Assembly: GCF_038002345.1 (NCBI RefSeq)
Contig: NZ_JBBOCJ010000001.1
Location: forward strand, 6,262,001 to 6,326,000
DNA from: Paenibacillus sp. FSL M7-0420
GTDB taxonomy: Bacteria > Bacillota > Bacilli > Paenibacillales > Paenibacillaceae
Direction: 5' to 3'
Length of the DNA: 64,000 nt
This document shows, one piece after another, positions 37,731 to 45,885 of this stretch. Below the pieces are notes generated by a model, which was not told the DNA's origin, searched no databases, and worked only from the letters and a program-made list of their open reading frames with translations. The first letter of the stretch is position 1, and each line of letters opens with the position of its first letter. The translations under genes were made by a program, and so were the position numbers.

Positions 37731-37780
37731 TAAAAATGCTACGGCCGCCAACAAGCAAGCTTGTGTGCAACCGTAGCATG
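37731..37780 (-). terminator. Terminator of the dga-like operon
   Basis: ATGCTACGG and CCGTAGCAT form the outer stem of a hairpin with an inner AAGCTTGCTT stem. It is followed by TTTTT on the minus strand, just after the GntR gene. Confidence 0.8.
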
Positions 37781-37789
37781 TGAAGAATC

Positions 37790-38512
37790 TTAAGTATCAT
37801 AGCTGACCAGATAATGATGGAGCTCCGTATTATAGCTGCCGATGCTGTGTTCGATCAGCCTGCCTTCCCCGTCATAGGAGTTGCGCAGGCGCTTGAGCAC
37901 AGGCGTCCCCGGCGGAAGCTTCAGCAGCAGGCATACCTCGGGTGGTGCTGACTCGACAAAAAACCGGTCCCTGAAGTTCTCCAGCACGATGTCGTTCTCC
38001 TCCAGCGAGTCGTACAGGGACTGGATGTCCGCCCCCAGCTCTGCCGACCCTCCGCCGGGCAGGGCTGCTGCCGTCAAGAAGTGCACCAGATGGATATAAG
38101 GCTGTCCATCCAGAATATACAGACGTTCAATCCGCTGGCAATACGGCCCGTAGCGGCTGTATTCCTCTGTCCCGGCATCATTGGTGACAAGGCTTGTGCT
38201 CAGCAGCTTCTTTTCCAGCTTATGGCCTGCTTCAACCAGCAGCTCTGTGAACCGTTTGCCCTTGGAGAGCTTCTGGTAGGCGGTATTGCGCATAACAATG
38301 GTTCCAATGCCACTTTTCTTCTGTACATAACCTTCCTGGGCCAGCTCCTGGACCGCGCCGCGGACCGTCATTTTACTGACACCGAACTCTTTCTCCAGCT
38401 GCGGCTCGGAGGGGATAATGCTGCCGAGCGGGTATACCCCGTGCAGAATCCGGTCCTTGAGGATCTTCTGGATCTGCTGGTATAAGGGACCTTGCTTGCG
38501 TTTCAGAGACAC
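37790..38512 (-). CDS. GntR/HutC-family transcriptional regulator
   Basis: A regulator of about 240 residues. The N-terminal winged helix (GPLYQQIQKILKDRILHGVYPLG...PSEPQLEKEFGVSKMTVRGAVQEL) is followed by a UTRA ligand-binding domain (about 85-235) ending SIGSYNTELHHYLV. It is the last gene of the sugar-acid operon and probably represses it until an intermediate such as KDG 6-phosphate binds. I place the start at the GTG at 38512. The last codons of the kinase gene contain GAAAGG, giving coupled translation. An ATG at 38536 overlapping the kinase gene lacks a binding site. A longer upstream opening overlapping the kinase is not coding. Confidence 0.88.
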   Translation of the reverse strand: MSLKRKQGPLYQQIQKILKDRILHGVYPLGSIIPSEPQLEKEFGVSKMTVRGAVQELAQEGYVQKKSGIGTIVMRNTAYQKLSKGKRFTELLVEAGHKLEKKLLSTSLVTNDAGTEEYSRYGPYCQRIERLYILDGQPYIHLVHFLTAAALPGGGSAELGADIQSLYDSLEENDIVLENFRDRFFVESAPPEVCLLLKLPPGTPVLKRLRNSYDGEGRLIEHSIGSYNTELHHYLVSYDT

Positions 38513-38522
38513 CTTACGTTCA

Positions 38523-39536
38523 CTACCTTTCAACATCTGAGGTATGGCCATCCAGCGCCCGGAGCACCTCGCTCTCGGTGAACAACGCTGTATCGCCCGG
38601 GATGGTATGGGCCAGCATCGCTGCGGCCGCTGCCATCTCCACCGTCTGCTGCTGCGGATAATCCTGCAGTTCACCATGAATAATGGCACTGGCAAAAGCA
38701 TCCCCGGCACCGATCCGGTCATACACCGGGAAGGTCAGCTTACGGGAGAACGCGAACGTACCTTGACGGTACAGATATCCTGTCAGGGAATGCGTATTGT
38801 CCGCATTAATCTCACGGTGGGTGCCCGCTGCCGCTGCAATTCCGAAGCGCTCCGCCACAGCGGGAACCGCTTGCTTCAACTGTGTTATTCTATCATAATC
38901 TGCCGTCCCGGTGCCAAGAATGTACAGCGCATCCTTCTCGTTCATCAGCACCAGATCCGCAAGCGCAAGCAGCTCCTCGTAATGAGGGCGGGCCTTGGCA
39001 TACCCCTCCTCACCCCATAACGCCGGACGGTAGTTGCAGTCGAACACCACCTTGCCCCCGGCACGCTTCACCTCCGCCGCAAGCTGCTTCATCTGCCCGC
39101 GCACCCCATCATTCATTGCCAGCGTAATGCCGCACAAATGAAGCACATCCACCCGGGAAGCCAGCGCCGCCATATCATACTGATCAGCCTCAGCGGTATT
39201 GAAGCTGCTGCCCAGCCGGTCGGTATACGTGACTCTTCCGGGGCGGGCACCGAACCCGTTCTCCAGGAAGTACATCCCGAGGTGCTTGCCGCCCCGGCGG
39301 ATCAGTGACGTATCCACCCCAAGCTTGCGCAGATAAGCGATTGCGGCTTCCCCCACCGGAGTCTCCGGCAAGGTCGTAATCAGTGCTCCGTTATGGCCGT
39401 ATCTGGCGAGCGCCGCCGTTACATTTACCCCGCTGCCCGAAAAAGAGTACTCCAGCCTGCTGCTCTGGGCCAGTGTCTCCACCCCCGGCACCTGCAGCCG
39501 CATCATCACTTCGCCAAAGGCAGCGATTCTAGGCAT
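38523..39536 (-). CDS. kdgK: 2-keto-3-deoxygluconate kinase (PfkB family)
   Basis: A 337-residue ribokinase-fold enzyme. N-terminal GEVMMRLQVPG and SGSGVNVTAALARYG bind the sugar acid, VFDCNYRPALW is the KdgK-type motif, and DRIGAGDAFASAII carries the catalytic Asp and anion hole. It is expected to phosphorylate 2-keto-3-deoxygluconate to KDPG, which the neighbouring aldolase then splits. It overlaps the aldolase gene by eight bases, so the products are made together. Other PfkB sugar kinases are possible, but the motifs and neighbours strongly favour KDG. Confidence 0.9.
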   Translation of the reverse strand: MPRIAAFGEVMMRLQVPGVETLAQSSRLEYSFSGSGVNVTAALARYGHNGALITTLPETPVGEAAIAYLRKLGVDTSLIRRGGKHLGMYFLENGFGARPGRVTYTDRLGSSFNTAEADQYDMAALASRVDVLHLCGITLAMNDGVRGQMKQLAAEVKRAGGKVVFDCNYRPALWGEEGYAKARPHYEELLALADLVLMNEKDALYILGTGTADYDRITQLKQAVPAVAERFGIAAAAGTHREINADNTHSLTGYLYRQGTFAFSRKLTFPVYDRIGAGDAFASAIIHGELQDYPQQQTVEMAAAAAMLAHTIPGDTALFTESEVLRALDGHTSDVER

Positions 39537-40284
39537 ACCGGTCCACCAGCGATTTCATCATACCAAGCAGCGTGCGGACATCCTGCACCTTCGTGCTTCC
39601 GGTCTGCGGATCAATGATTGAGGAATAGACATGCGGGATCACCTGCGGTACCCCCGCCTGAAGCGCAATCTCCAGAATGGGCGCGAAGTTATCCAGATCG
39701 ATGCCGCCCGTAGGCTCCAGAGCAAATTCTTCCTCACCGCAGGCCTCGGCTACCGCACGATACTCCTCTTCCAGCTCCAGCCCCTTCATCGGATAATATT
39801 TGAGCGCATTGCCGCCCATGTCCCGGACCAGCGCAATGGCGGCGCGGACCGGAACGATGGCCTGCGAAGCATTCCCTGAGCTGACCGGACCGGTGGATAT
39901 ATTGACATAGCCGGGCTGTCCGCAGGGAGAGACCAGGCTGTTAATCCAGCTATCCTTCGCTCCCAGATTGGCACGGGTCGCGCCTACAGCCGGAAACACC
40001 TGATTGATATGGCTGCCCGCATAGCTTGCAGCAATCTCTGCGACCACCGCCGCCTGGCGATTGTCCCCGGCGCCAAGACCGATGGATACGGCATCCTGGA
40101 TCGCCTGTCCGTATTCTGTCATAGCGGCAGCCGCTTCGCGGGCGGTAGCGTAATTTTTGGAGAGGACACCTACCAGAACATGCCCTTCGGCAGCCTCATA
40201 GATATCCTTGGCGTTCCCGATACTGCCAGCCAGTACATTCAGTGCCGCTCTGTTCTTATAAAAACGCTCCTGAATCTTGCTCAT
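39529..40284 (-). CDS. dgaF: KDPG aldolase of the DgaF family
   Basis: A 251-residue protein of the DgaF/EF_0839 family, which cleaves 2-keto-3-deoxy-6-phosphogluconate into pyruvate and glyceraldehyde 3-phosphate and differs from the classic Eda aldolase. Characteristic stretches are FYKNRAALNVLAGSIGNAKDI at the start, GLGAGDNRQA, NAL-KYYPMKGLELEEEY with the likely Schiff-base Lys, and EPTGGIDLDNF. Its start codon overlaps the DgaE stop (TAATG) with GGGGGAAG upstream. It sits between DgaE-like and KDG kinase genes, matching the order of D-glucosaminate-type operons. Confidence 0.88.
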   Translation of the reverse strand: MSKIQERFYKNRAALNVLAGSIGNAKDIYEAAEGHVLVGVLSKNYATAREAAAAMTEYGQAIQDAVSIGLGAGDNRQAAVVAEIAASYAGSHINQVFPAVGATRANLGAKDSWINSLVSPCGQPGYVNISTGPVSSGNASQAIVPVRAAIALVRDMGGNALKYYPMKGLELEEEYRAVAEACGEEEFALEPTGGIDLDNFAPILEIALQAGVPQVIPHVYSSIIDPQTGSTKVQDVRTLLGMMKSLVDRYA

Positions 40285-41390
40285 TATGATCTTCCCCCTA
40301 TAATCTCATGAATTCTGCTGACAATGACCTGAAGATCATCTCCCTGCAGCGGCCTTGGATCGATATCGAAATACCCCTGCTTCACCCCATAATCCCGGGT
40401 ATACACGGCAATATTGCCTTCCCGCAGCCGGTCATTGACCTCCCTTGCATCCACCCCCGCAGCAGCGGCATCAATCTGGATGCGTCCCCGGTAAATCGCC
40501 CGGCCCGCTTCATCCTGCACGATGCGGACCGACACTCCGGGAAGACCGGCCAGCGGCTTGAGCGCCTCCAGCGCCTGCTTCTCCTGCTGGCTGTTGTCAG
40601 CCTTGTCCTGGTATTCGTCCAAAGCTTGAAGCAATCCGAAGGTGGTCTCTTTGCCGACCTTCATGCTGCGGCCGATTCCGTGCAGCTGTACCTTCAGCCA
40701 CCCGATATATTTCTTCTTGCCCGCTACAATGCCCGAAGTTGGACCCTCCACAGCCTTTGAGCCGCTATAGATGGCCAGATCCGAATACTGGACATATTTA
40801 CGCAGGTCCTCCTCCGCAGCCGCATCGACAATCATCGGCACTCCCCTGCGCTGGGCAACCTCCCAGGCCTCCTCCACCGAGATCATATTCTTCTGGACGG
40901 CGTGGTGGGATTTCACATAGAGAATCGCTGCGGTACGTTCCCCGATGGCCTGTTCAATATGCTCTGCGCGGCCTTCGTTGGCGTACCCCGCTTCAACCAC
41001 CCGGCCGCCGCCAAGGAAGACCATTGTCTCCACCGGCGCTCCATACTGCACATTATGGCCCTTTAGCATAATGATCTCATTCTTCAGCACCGGCTCCTGA
41101 TGCAGGCGCAGGCTGAGGCGCGGATCTCCGGCGGTCACGATGGCCGCCACGGACAGCGCAATGCCGCTGGAGGCCGAGTTCACGACGACAGCACCTTCCG
41201 AGCCGAGCAGACGGGCGATGTAATCTCCCCCTTTGTCCACCAGGTCCGCAATCTCCACGTACTGCTGCCCGCCCTGCTTCATTGCCTCCATCACCGAATC
41301 TGTTGGCGCGGATACACCAAGGATGCTCATTCTTCCACTGGCATTAATCACACGCTTCAATCCATATTTAGCCTGTAATGAGTGATCCAT
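40284..41390 (-). CDS. dgaE: PLP-dependent DgaE-like (SelA-related) ammonia-lyase
   Basis: A 368-residue fold-type I PLP enzyme of the SelA-like family that includes D-glucosaminate-6-phosphate ammonia-lyase (DgaE). Residues IVDAAAEEDL and IYSGSKAVEGPTSGI hold the PLP-binding Asp and the Schiff-base Lys. Such enzymes deaminate and dehydrate a 2-amino sugar acid to a 2-keto-3-deoxy acid, supplying the kinase and aldolase encoded downstream. I start at the ATG at 41390, nine bases after AAAAGGAG, overlapping the end of the amidohydrolase gene by 23 bp. An upstream start at 41438 would lie deep inside that gene. Whether the natural substrate is phosphorylated is unclear, since no PTS genes are present. 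Confidence 0.87.
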   Translation of the reverse strand: MDHSLQAKYGLKRVINASGRMSILGVSAPTDSVMEAMKQGGQQYVEIADLVDKGGDYIARLLGSEGAVVVNSASSGIALSVAAIVTAGDPRLSLRLHQEPVLKNEIIMLKGHNVQYGAPVETMVFLGGGRVVEAGYANEGRAEHIEQAIGERTAAILYVKSHHAVQKNMISVEEAWEVAQRRGVPMIVDAAAEEDLRKYVQYSDLAIYSGSKAVEGPTSGIVAGKKKYIGWLKVQLHGIGRSMKVGKETTFGLLQALDEYQDKADNSQQEKQALEALKPLAGLPGVSVRIVQDEAGRAIYRGRIQIDAAAAGVDAREVNDRLREGNIAVYTRDYGVKQGYFDIDPRPLQGDDLQVIVSRIHEIIGGRS

Positions 41391-42468
41391 TGACAAAGAC
41401 TCCTTTTGCTTCAATATAGTGATTCGCGGTCCGGACATCGCCTTCCGAGTCCTTCAGTTGCTTCTCGCCTGCTTCCAGGGAGAACAAGGTCAGATTCGCC
41501 TGCTCCCCTACCCGGATCTGCCCGAGCTCCGGCTTGCCGAGCCACGCTGCGGCGCTGCTGGTGACGGCACGGATCACCTCTTCCAGGCTGTAGCCGAGAT
41601 AGAGGAACTTGGTCAGTACATCCGCCATACTGTACACTGGACCATTCAGCCGGTTGCCCCGGTAGATGTCTGTACTGATCGTATTCAGCCTGATACCAGC
41701 CGCCTTCGCCTGTTCCGCCACCCGGAAGGAGAAGCTTGCCGTACCGTGTCCTACATCCAGCCGGACGCCCCGGGCCACAGCATCCAGCAGCTCTTGCAGC
41801 GGTCTGCCGTCCGCCTGGAACAGATTATTGGCTTTGCCGTTCAGGTAGTGGGTAATTACATCGCCCGCCCGCAGCAGCTCCAGCACTTCGGAGATGGCAG
41901 GCGGCGCGGAGCCGATATGCACCATAAGCGGAAGCTTCATCTCATCCGATAAGGTGCGCGCCAGCTTAAGCGGCTGTATGCCGCTGTCTTTGACGACGCT
42001 TTGGCTGATGCGGGCTTTCAGGCCGACGATGAATTCAGGATAAGCCTCTACTGCTGCAAGTGCGCAGTTTCGGTCAATCCAGTCCAGCTTCGAGAGCTCA
42101 TCGGTCCGCGTAAGGCCGATCCTTGAGATATTGAGCAGCGCGAATACCCGTGTATCCGCCAGAAGACTGGCACTATAAAAAGCCCCGATCCGGTCTGCCC
42201 CGCAGCTTCCGGCATCCACCACTGTCGTTACTCCCTGCTTCACCCCGATCTCGTCGATCACATCGCCGTAGGGGTCAAGCTCCGGCACAGCATGTACATG
42301 CAGATCAATCCATCCGCTGGAGCCGTATAACCCGGAGCAGTCCAGCAGGGTCCTACCTTCTGCCTGGCCCGGCGGGGTAATCGCGGTGATAATCCCATCC
42401 TGGATGGAGATATCCACCGTCCGGCCGTCCACCAGCCGCAAATTGCGCAGCACGTTCTCTGTGCCCAC
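41368..42468 (-). CDS. Amidohydrolase/deacetylase (EF_0837 family)
   Basis: A metallo-dependent hydrolase of about 366 residues. The motifs are GWIDLHVHAVP (metal-binding HxH), VVDAGSCG, GLKARIS with a likely carbamylated Lys, LMVHIG and ITHYLNG with metal His residues, and LDVGHGTASF, with an Asp in STDIY. The family is consistently linked to DgaE/DgaF-type genes. It probably removes an N-acyl group from an amino sugar acid before deamination. It is the first gene of the operon. Start choice is uncertain: the GTG at 42468 lies nine bases after AAGGAG, an ATG at 42477 abuts that site, and a TTG at 42489 has none. Confidence 0.85.
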   Translation of the reverse strand: MGTENVLRNLRLVDGRTVDISIQDGIITAITPPGQAEGRTLLDCSGLYGSSGWIDLHVHAVPELDPYGDVIDEIGVKQGVTTVVDAGSCGADRIGAFYSASLLADTRVFALLNISRIGLTRTDELSKLDWIDRNCALAAVEAYPEFIVGLKARISQSVVKDSGIQPLKLARTLSDEMKLPLMVHIGSAPPAISEVLELLRAGDVITHYLNGKANNLFQADGRPLQELLDAVARGVRLDVGHGTASFSFRVAEQAKAAGIRLNTISTDIYRGNRLNGPVYSMADVLTKFLYLGYSLEEVIRAVTSSAAAWLGKPELGQIRVGEQANLTLFSLEAGEKQLKDSEGDVRTANHYIEAKGVFVNGSLITG

Positions 42469-42490
42469 TCGTACCATCTCCTTCTTCAAT

Positions 42491-42518
42491 TACAGATTTA
42501 CAGGTACAGATTTACAGG
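42491..42518. repeat. 14-bp direct repeat before the dga-like operon
   Basis: ACAGATTTACAGG occurs twice, head to tail, immediately upstream of the amidohydrolase ribosome binding site. It may be a GntR-regulator binding site, or slippage. The 42519-42751 stretch is AT-rich and holds the divergent promoters. Confidence 0.5.
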
Positions 42519-42751
42519 GGAATTACAAAAAATGATTAATGACATGAACTCCATAGATCCTTATATTTAACAAGTAGTAACGACCGTGCCGCCCTCTTAT
42601 AAAAATATAAAGCTGCTTCACTCTAAAGATTATAATGTTATAATGTTTATAGTAGCACAAGTGTAATCCAGAAGATAACTGCAATTTCTGAGTCAAGAGG
42701 TTCCATCCTAGATTTCTAGTCCGAATATCTTAACACTGGAGGTACTGCTGT

Positions 42752-45088
42752 ATGGCTAATTCCGCACCCCAGCCATCCTTGCTGAACCGGTTCCGGCTGA
42801 CCTGGAATCATTTCAAGTCAAGGCTGCTGCTGAAATACGCTTTTTCCTATATCCTCATGTTCCTGATCCCGCTCACGGGTGTTACCATCTTCGTCTATGA
42901 AAACGCCGTCAAGGGCCTGCGGGTCGAAATTGAACAGTCCAATGTCAATCAGCTCAACCAGGTGAAAAGCACCATCGACGGCCGGATGAACGAGCTTCAG
43001 GAGATCGCCGGAAGAATCGCCTATGACAAGCATCTGACTCCTTATATGGTCAGGCATCCTTATTACAGTCTGGAGGCGATTCAGGCACTGGCGAATTACA
43101 AGGCCAGCAGCAGCATCGCGGAGGATCTGTTCCTCTACTTCCACGGTGATTCCAATATCTATTCTTACCGCGGCCTGGCTGATCTTCATGTCACCTTCGA
43201 TACCCTCTATCAGTTCGAGCGCTGGACCCCGGAGGAGCTGCGGCGCGACTTGAACGAGACCCGGCAGCCGCTGGTGCGTCCTGCCGAGAATGTGACCGTC
43301 AATTCCCGGAGGGAGCCGATGCTCGCCATGCTTGTCCCGGTGAAGCCGAATGACCCGTTCCCTTACGGGACGGTCGTCTATCTGATGAAGGAATCCAATC
43401 TTACCGGCGTCATGGATTCGGTTCTGAGCGATTTCTCGGGCAGCAGCTATATCTTCGGCCCCTCCGGCGAGGTGCTGACCGCGAACAGCCATGGCGTCAG
43501 CTTTCCCCAAAATGAGCTTCAGACCCTATCCGCCCTTGAGCCGGGGATACACAATCTGGAGCTGGACGGGGAACAGTACTCCGTCGTGTCCGTGCAGTCG
43601 GAGGAGAATGGCTGGACCTACGTCACCACGATGCCCAGCTTCCAGTTCTTCAGCCGGGTTGCCCATGTCCAGACACTGATTCTGATTGTCTTCTGTATTA
43701 CAGTCGTTACCGGCATAGCGGCGGCGCTGCTGCTGGCCAAGCGGCAGTATCACCCGATCCGCGATCTGATGGAGTTCGCCAAGCCGAGAGGCAACGGCAA
43801 TGAGGCTCCGAAGCTGCGCGATGAATGGGAGTCCATCCGGCAGACGCTTCATGACTACAGTGCCCGGATTGATCTCCAGGAGCCTTTTGTCCGCAACCAG
43901 TGCATGCTGCTGCTGCTCAAGCACGGCCAGCCGGATGATCCCGAGATTGAACAGATGATCCTGAGCGCAGGCTTCCGGCATCCGCAGGGACAAGGCCTCT
44001 ACTTCTCGGCCATCCTGTCCTGGGATGATACCGCTCCTGGCGGCAAGTCCTGGCAGGAACGCCATCTGCTGCAGGAGATGCTGAGTAATATCTGCCTGCC
44101 GGGCCCGGATGCGCAGATCTTCGGGATTGAATTCTCGGTCAAGGACCAGTTCGCCCTGATCATCTCCCTTCCAGGGGAGGGAGAACTGCCCGTTCAGAGC
44201 CGGATGGAACAGGTGATTGAAGCCATTCAGGATGTGATCCGTGAACACTCGCAGCTTGCGCTGAGTATCGGTGTCGGTATGGCCTACCGTGATCTTGCCC
44301 GGCTGAACCAGTCTTTCATTGAAGCCGCCGCTGCGCTGGAGCACCGGATGATCCGGCGCAGCGGCCAGGTCACCTACTTCGAGCAGCTGGCAGAGCTGAA
44401 TCCTGCCGCTGCCGAGAGCTTCTGGATTCCGCGCAAAACCATGCTGAAGCTGGAGCAGAGTCTGAAGCAGGGGAACGAATCGGTAGCGGCCCAGATGATT
44501 GCCGACACCATTGATACGATCAAGGACGAGCCGCTGCAGGTTCATCTGCTGCGGTGCATCTGCTTCGATCTGCTGAATGCTTTTCTGCGCACCGCCTCGG
44601 AGCTTGGTATGGATGAGGTGTTCAGCAATATGCCGGAGCTGACCTCCTTCGAGACGCTGGAGGAGCTGGAGAGCCGGCTGCTCTCGCTGGCTTCCGCCAT
44701 TTGCGCGCAGGTCGAGCGGAACACCGAGACCAGCGAGTCCTCTCTGATGGATGACATTCTGGCGTATGTGGACCAGCAATTTGCAGACTACACCCTCAGC
44801 CTGGAGCATGTAGCGCTGAAGTTCGCCATCTCGACCTCTTATCTAAGCCGGAGCTTCAAGGAGAAGACCGGCAGCAATTTCTCGCAATATATCTGGCAGC
44901 GGCGTGTGGACGAGGTCATCCGTCTGCTGGAGAACACCAGCGCACCGCTCAAGGAGATCATCGAGCAGGTCGGTTACCTGGATGCGCCCAACTTCATCCG
45001 CAAGTTCAAAAAAGAAACCGGTCTGACGCCGGGGCAATACCGCAAGGAACATGCCTTGAAGGGGGCCGCTGCGAAAAGACCGGTTTGA
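42752..45088 (+). CDS. Membrane-anchored AraC-family transcriptional regulator
   Basis: A 778-residue protein with membrane segments at about 28-50 (YAFSYILMFLIPLTGVTIFVY) and 308-330 (LILIVFCITVVTGIAAALLLA) flanking an extracellular sensor of about 255 residues. A cytoplasmic linker follows, and then an AraC DNA-binding domain at the C-terminus (YTLSLEHVALKFAISTSYLSRSFKEKTG, LKEIIEQVGYLDAPNFIRKFKKETG). The start ATG has GGAGGT eight bases upstream. It faces away from the amino-sugar-acid operon and converges on the GH130/GH38/GH3 mannoside genes, whose importer is of the LplABC type usually controlled by such regulators. It probably senses an external mannoside, though control of the divergent operon is also possible. 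Confidence 0.9.
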   Translation: MANSAPQPSLLNRFRLTWNHFKSRLLLKYAFSYILMFLIPLTGVTIFVYENAVKGLRVEIEQSNVNQLNQVKSTIDGRMNELQEIAGRIAYDKHLTPYMVRHPYYSLEAIQALANYKASSSIAEDLFLYFHGDSNIYSYRGLADLHVTFDTLYQFERWTPEELRRDLNETRQPLVRPAENVTVNSRREPMLAMLVPVKPNDPFPYGTVVYLMKESNLTGVMDSVLSDFSGSSYIFGPSGEVLTANSHGVSFPQNELQTLSALEPGIHNLELDGEQYSVVSVQSEENGWTYVTTMPSFQFFSRVAHVQTLILIVFCITVVTGIAAALLLAKRQYHPIRDLMEFAKPRGNGNEAPKLRDEWESIRQTLHDYSARIDLQEPFVRNQCMLLLLKHGQPDDPEIEQMILSAGFRHPQGQGLYFSAILSWDDTAPGGKSWQERHLLQEMLSNICLPGPDAQIFGIEFSVKDQFALIISLPGEGELPVQSRMEQVIEAIQDVIREHSQLALSIGVGMAYRDLARLNQSFIEAAAALEHRMIRRSGQVTYFEQLAELNPAAAESFWIPRKTMLKLEQSLKQGNESVAAQMIADTIDTIKDEPLQVHLLRCICFDLLNAFLRTASELGMDEVFSNMPELTSFETLEELESRLLSLASAICAQVERNTETSESSLMDDILAYVDQQFADYTLSLEHVALKFAISTSYLSRSFKEKTGSNFSQYIWQRRVDEVIRLLENTSAPLKEIIEQVGYLDAPNFIRKFKKETGLTPGQYRKEHALKGAAAKRPV

Positions 45089-45091
45089 AAC

Positions 45092-45108
45092 GGGCGGAGC
45101 TTCCGCCC
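45092..45108 (+). terminator. Hairpin after the AraC gene
   Basis: GGGCGGA-GCT-TCCGCCC is a perfect 7-bp hairpin four bases past the stop codon. It lacks a U run, so it may act as an mRNA 3' stabiliser rather than a full terminator. Confidence 0.4.
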
Positions 45109-45461
45109 TGCCTGGATAGGCTGAGCTTAAGATTACGGATCACCGCCAATGCTTCATCGTGTGAATAGTTAATAGCCTGAATTCCGGCGGCGGCGGTGGC
45201 CGCAGGGAATTTCGGTTTCGTGCAGCTTCATGCGGCTTCGTCCAATTAGATACAGTTAGATTCAGTTACACCCAGTTCTATCTGGTACATCCAGTTCTAT
45301 CTGGCTTGTCCGGCTCCATGCGGTTTCGTCCGGTTCCATCAACGTTTAAACAAATAATACCATTTAATCTATTTGCATCCGGTCGAACAAGATTCATCCG
45401 ACTTTCGGCCACTTTTCATCCGCCTTCTCGGGCAGAAATCTGGTGATTAACCCAATAATTC

Positions 45462-45630
45462 TGCAACAAATGCAACATTCCCCTCATCCTATCGTCCAGA
45501 ATACGCAATTGTTGCACAAAAGGCAGGATTTCACCTTTTGTAGGCGGCTTAGCAGGGATATTGTTGAATTTTATGCAACAATCGGTCCATACACCTGGCT
45601 ATCTGTGAACCAAAACTGCAAAATATACAA
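45462..45630. repeat. Array 5 of phased palindromes (4 units)
   Basis: Cores lie at 45462-45475 (reverse), 45512-45525, 45564-45577 and 45617-45630 (reverse), with centres 50, 52 and 53 bp apart. Flanks follow the AATGTTGYA...TGCAGGATT subtype. It lies between convergent genes. The preceding 45109-45460 stretch holds only low-complexity CCAGTTCTATCTGG/GGTTCCATC repeats (about 45240-45345) and no gene. Confidence 0.8.
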
Positions 45631-45725
45631 CATTTATGTCCTCAATGCCTTATGAAGAGGTCTACGGTCTGCCGGGCTTGAACCAGGCGCCCCAAGAAGC
45701 GGGGCTACTGGCTAATCCGTTCTTC

Positions 45726-45885
45726 CGGGAGCTATTGCCTACTCCACTTCCTAGAGCTAGTGCCTACTTCCGCTTCCGGGAGCTATTGCCTACTCCACTT
45801 CCTGGAGCCAGTGCCTACTCCGATTCCGGGAGCTATCACCTACTCCGCTTCCTAAAGGCTACCAGCTACTCTGCTTCCTTCAGAA
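45726..45885. repeat. 25-bp tandem repeat overlapping the 3' end of the GH130 gene
   Basis: About six copies of a 25-26 bp unit (plus strand GGGAGCTATTGCCTACTCC + ACTTCC) alternate in two variants, giving a 51-bp higher period. The last copy contains the GH130 stop codon: on the minus strand GGAAGCAGAGTAG reappears as GGAAGCGGAGTAG and GGAAGTGGAGTAG in the following copies. The repeat seems to have grown out of the gene's 3' end. Confidence 0.85.
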
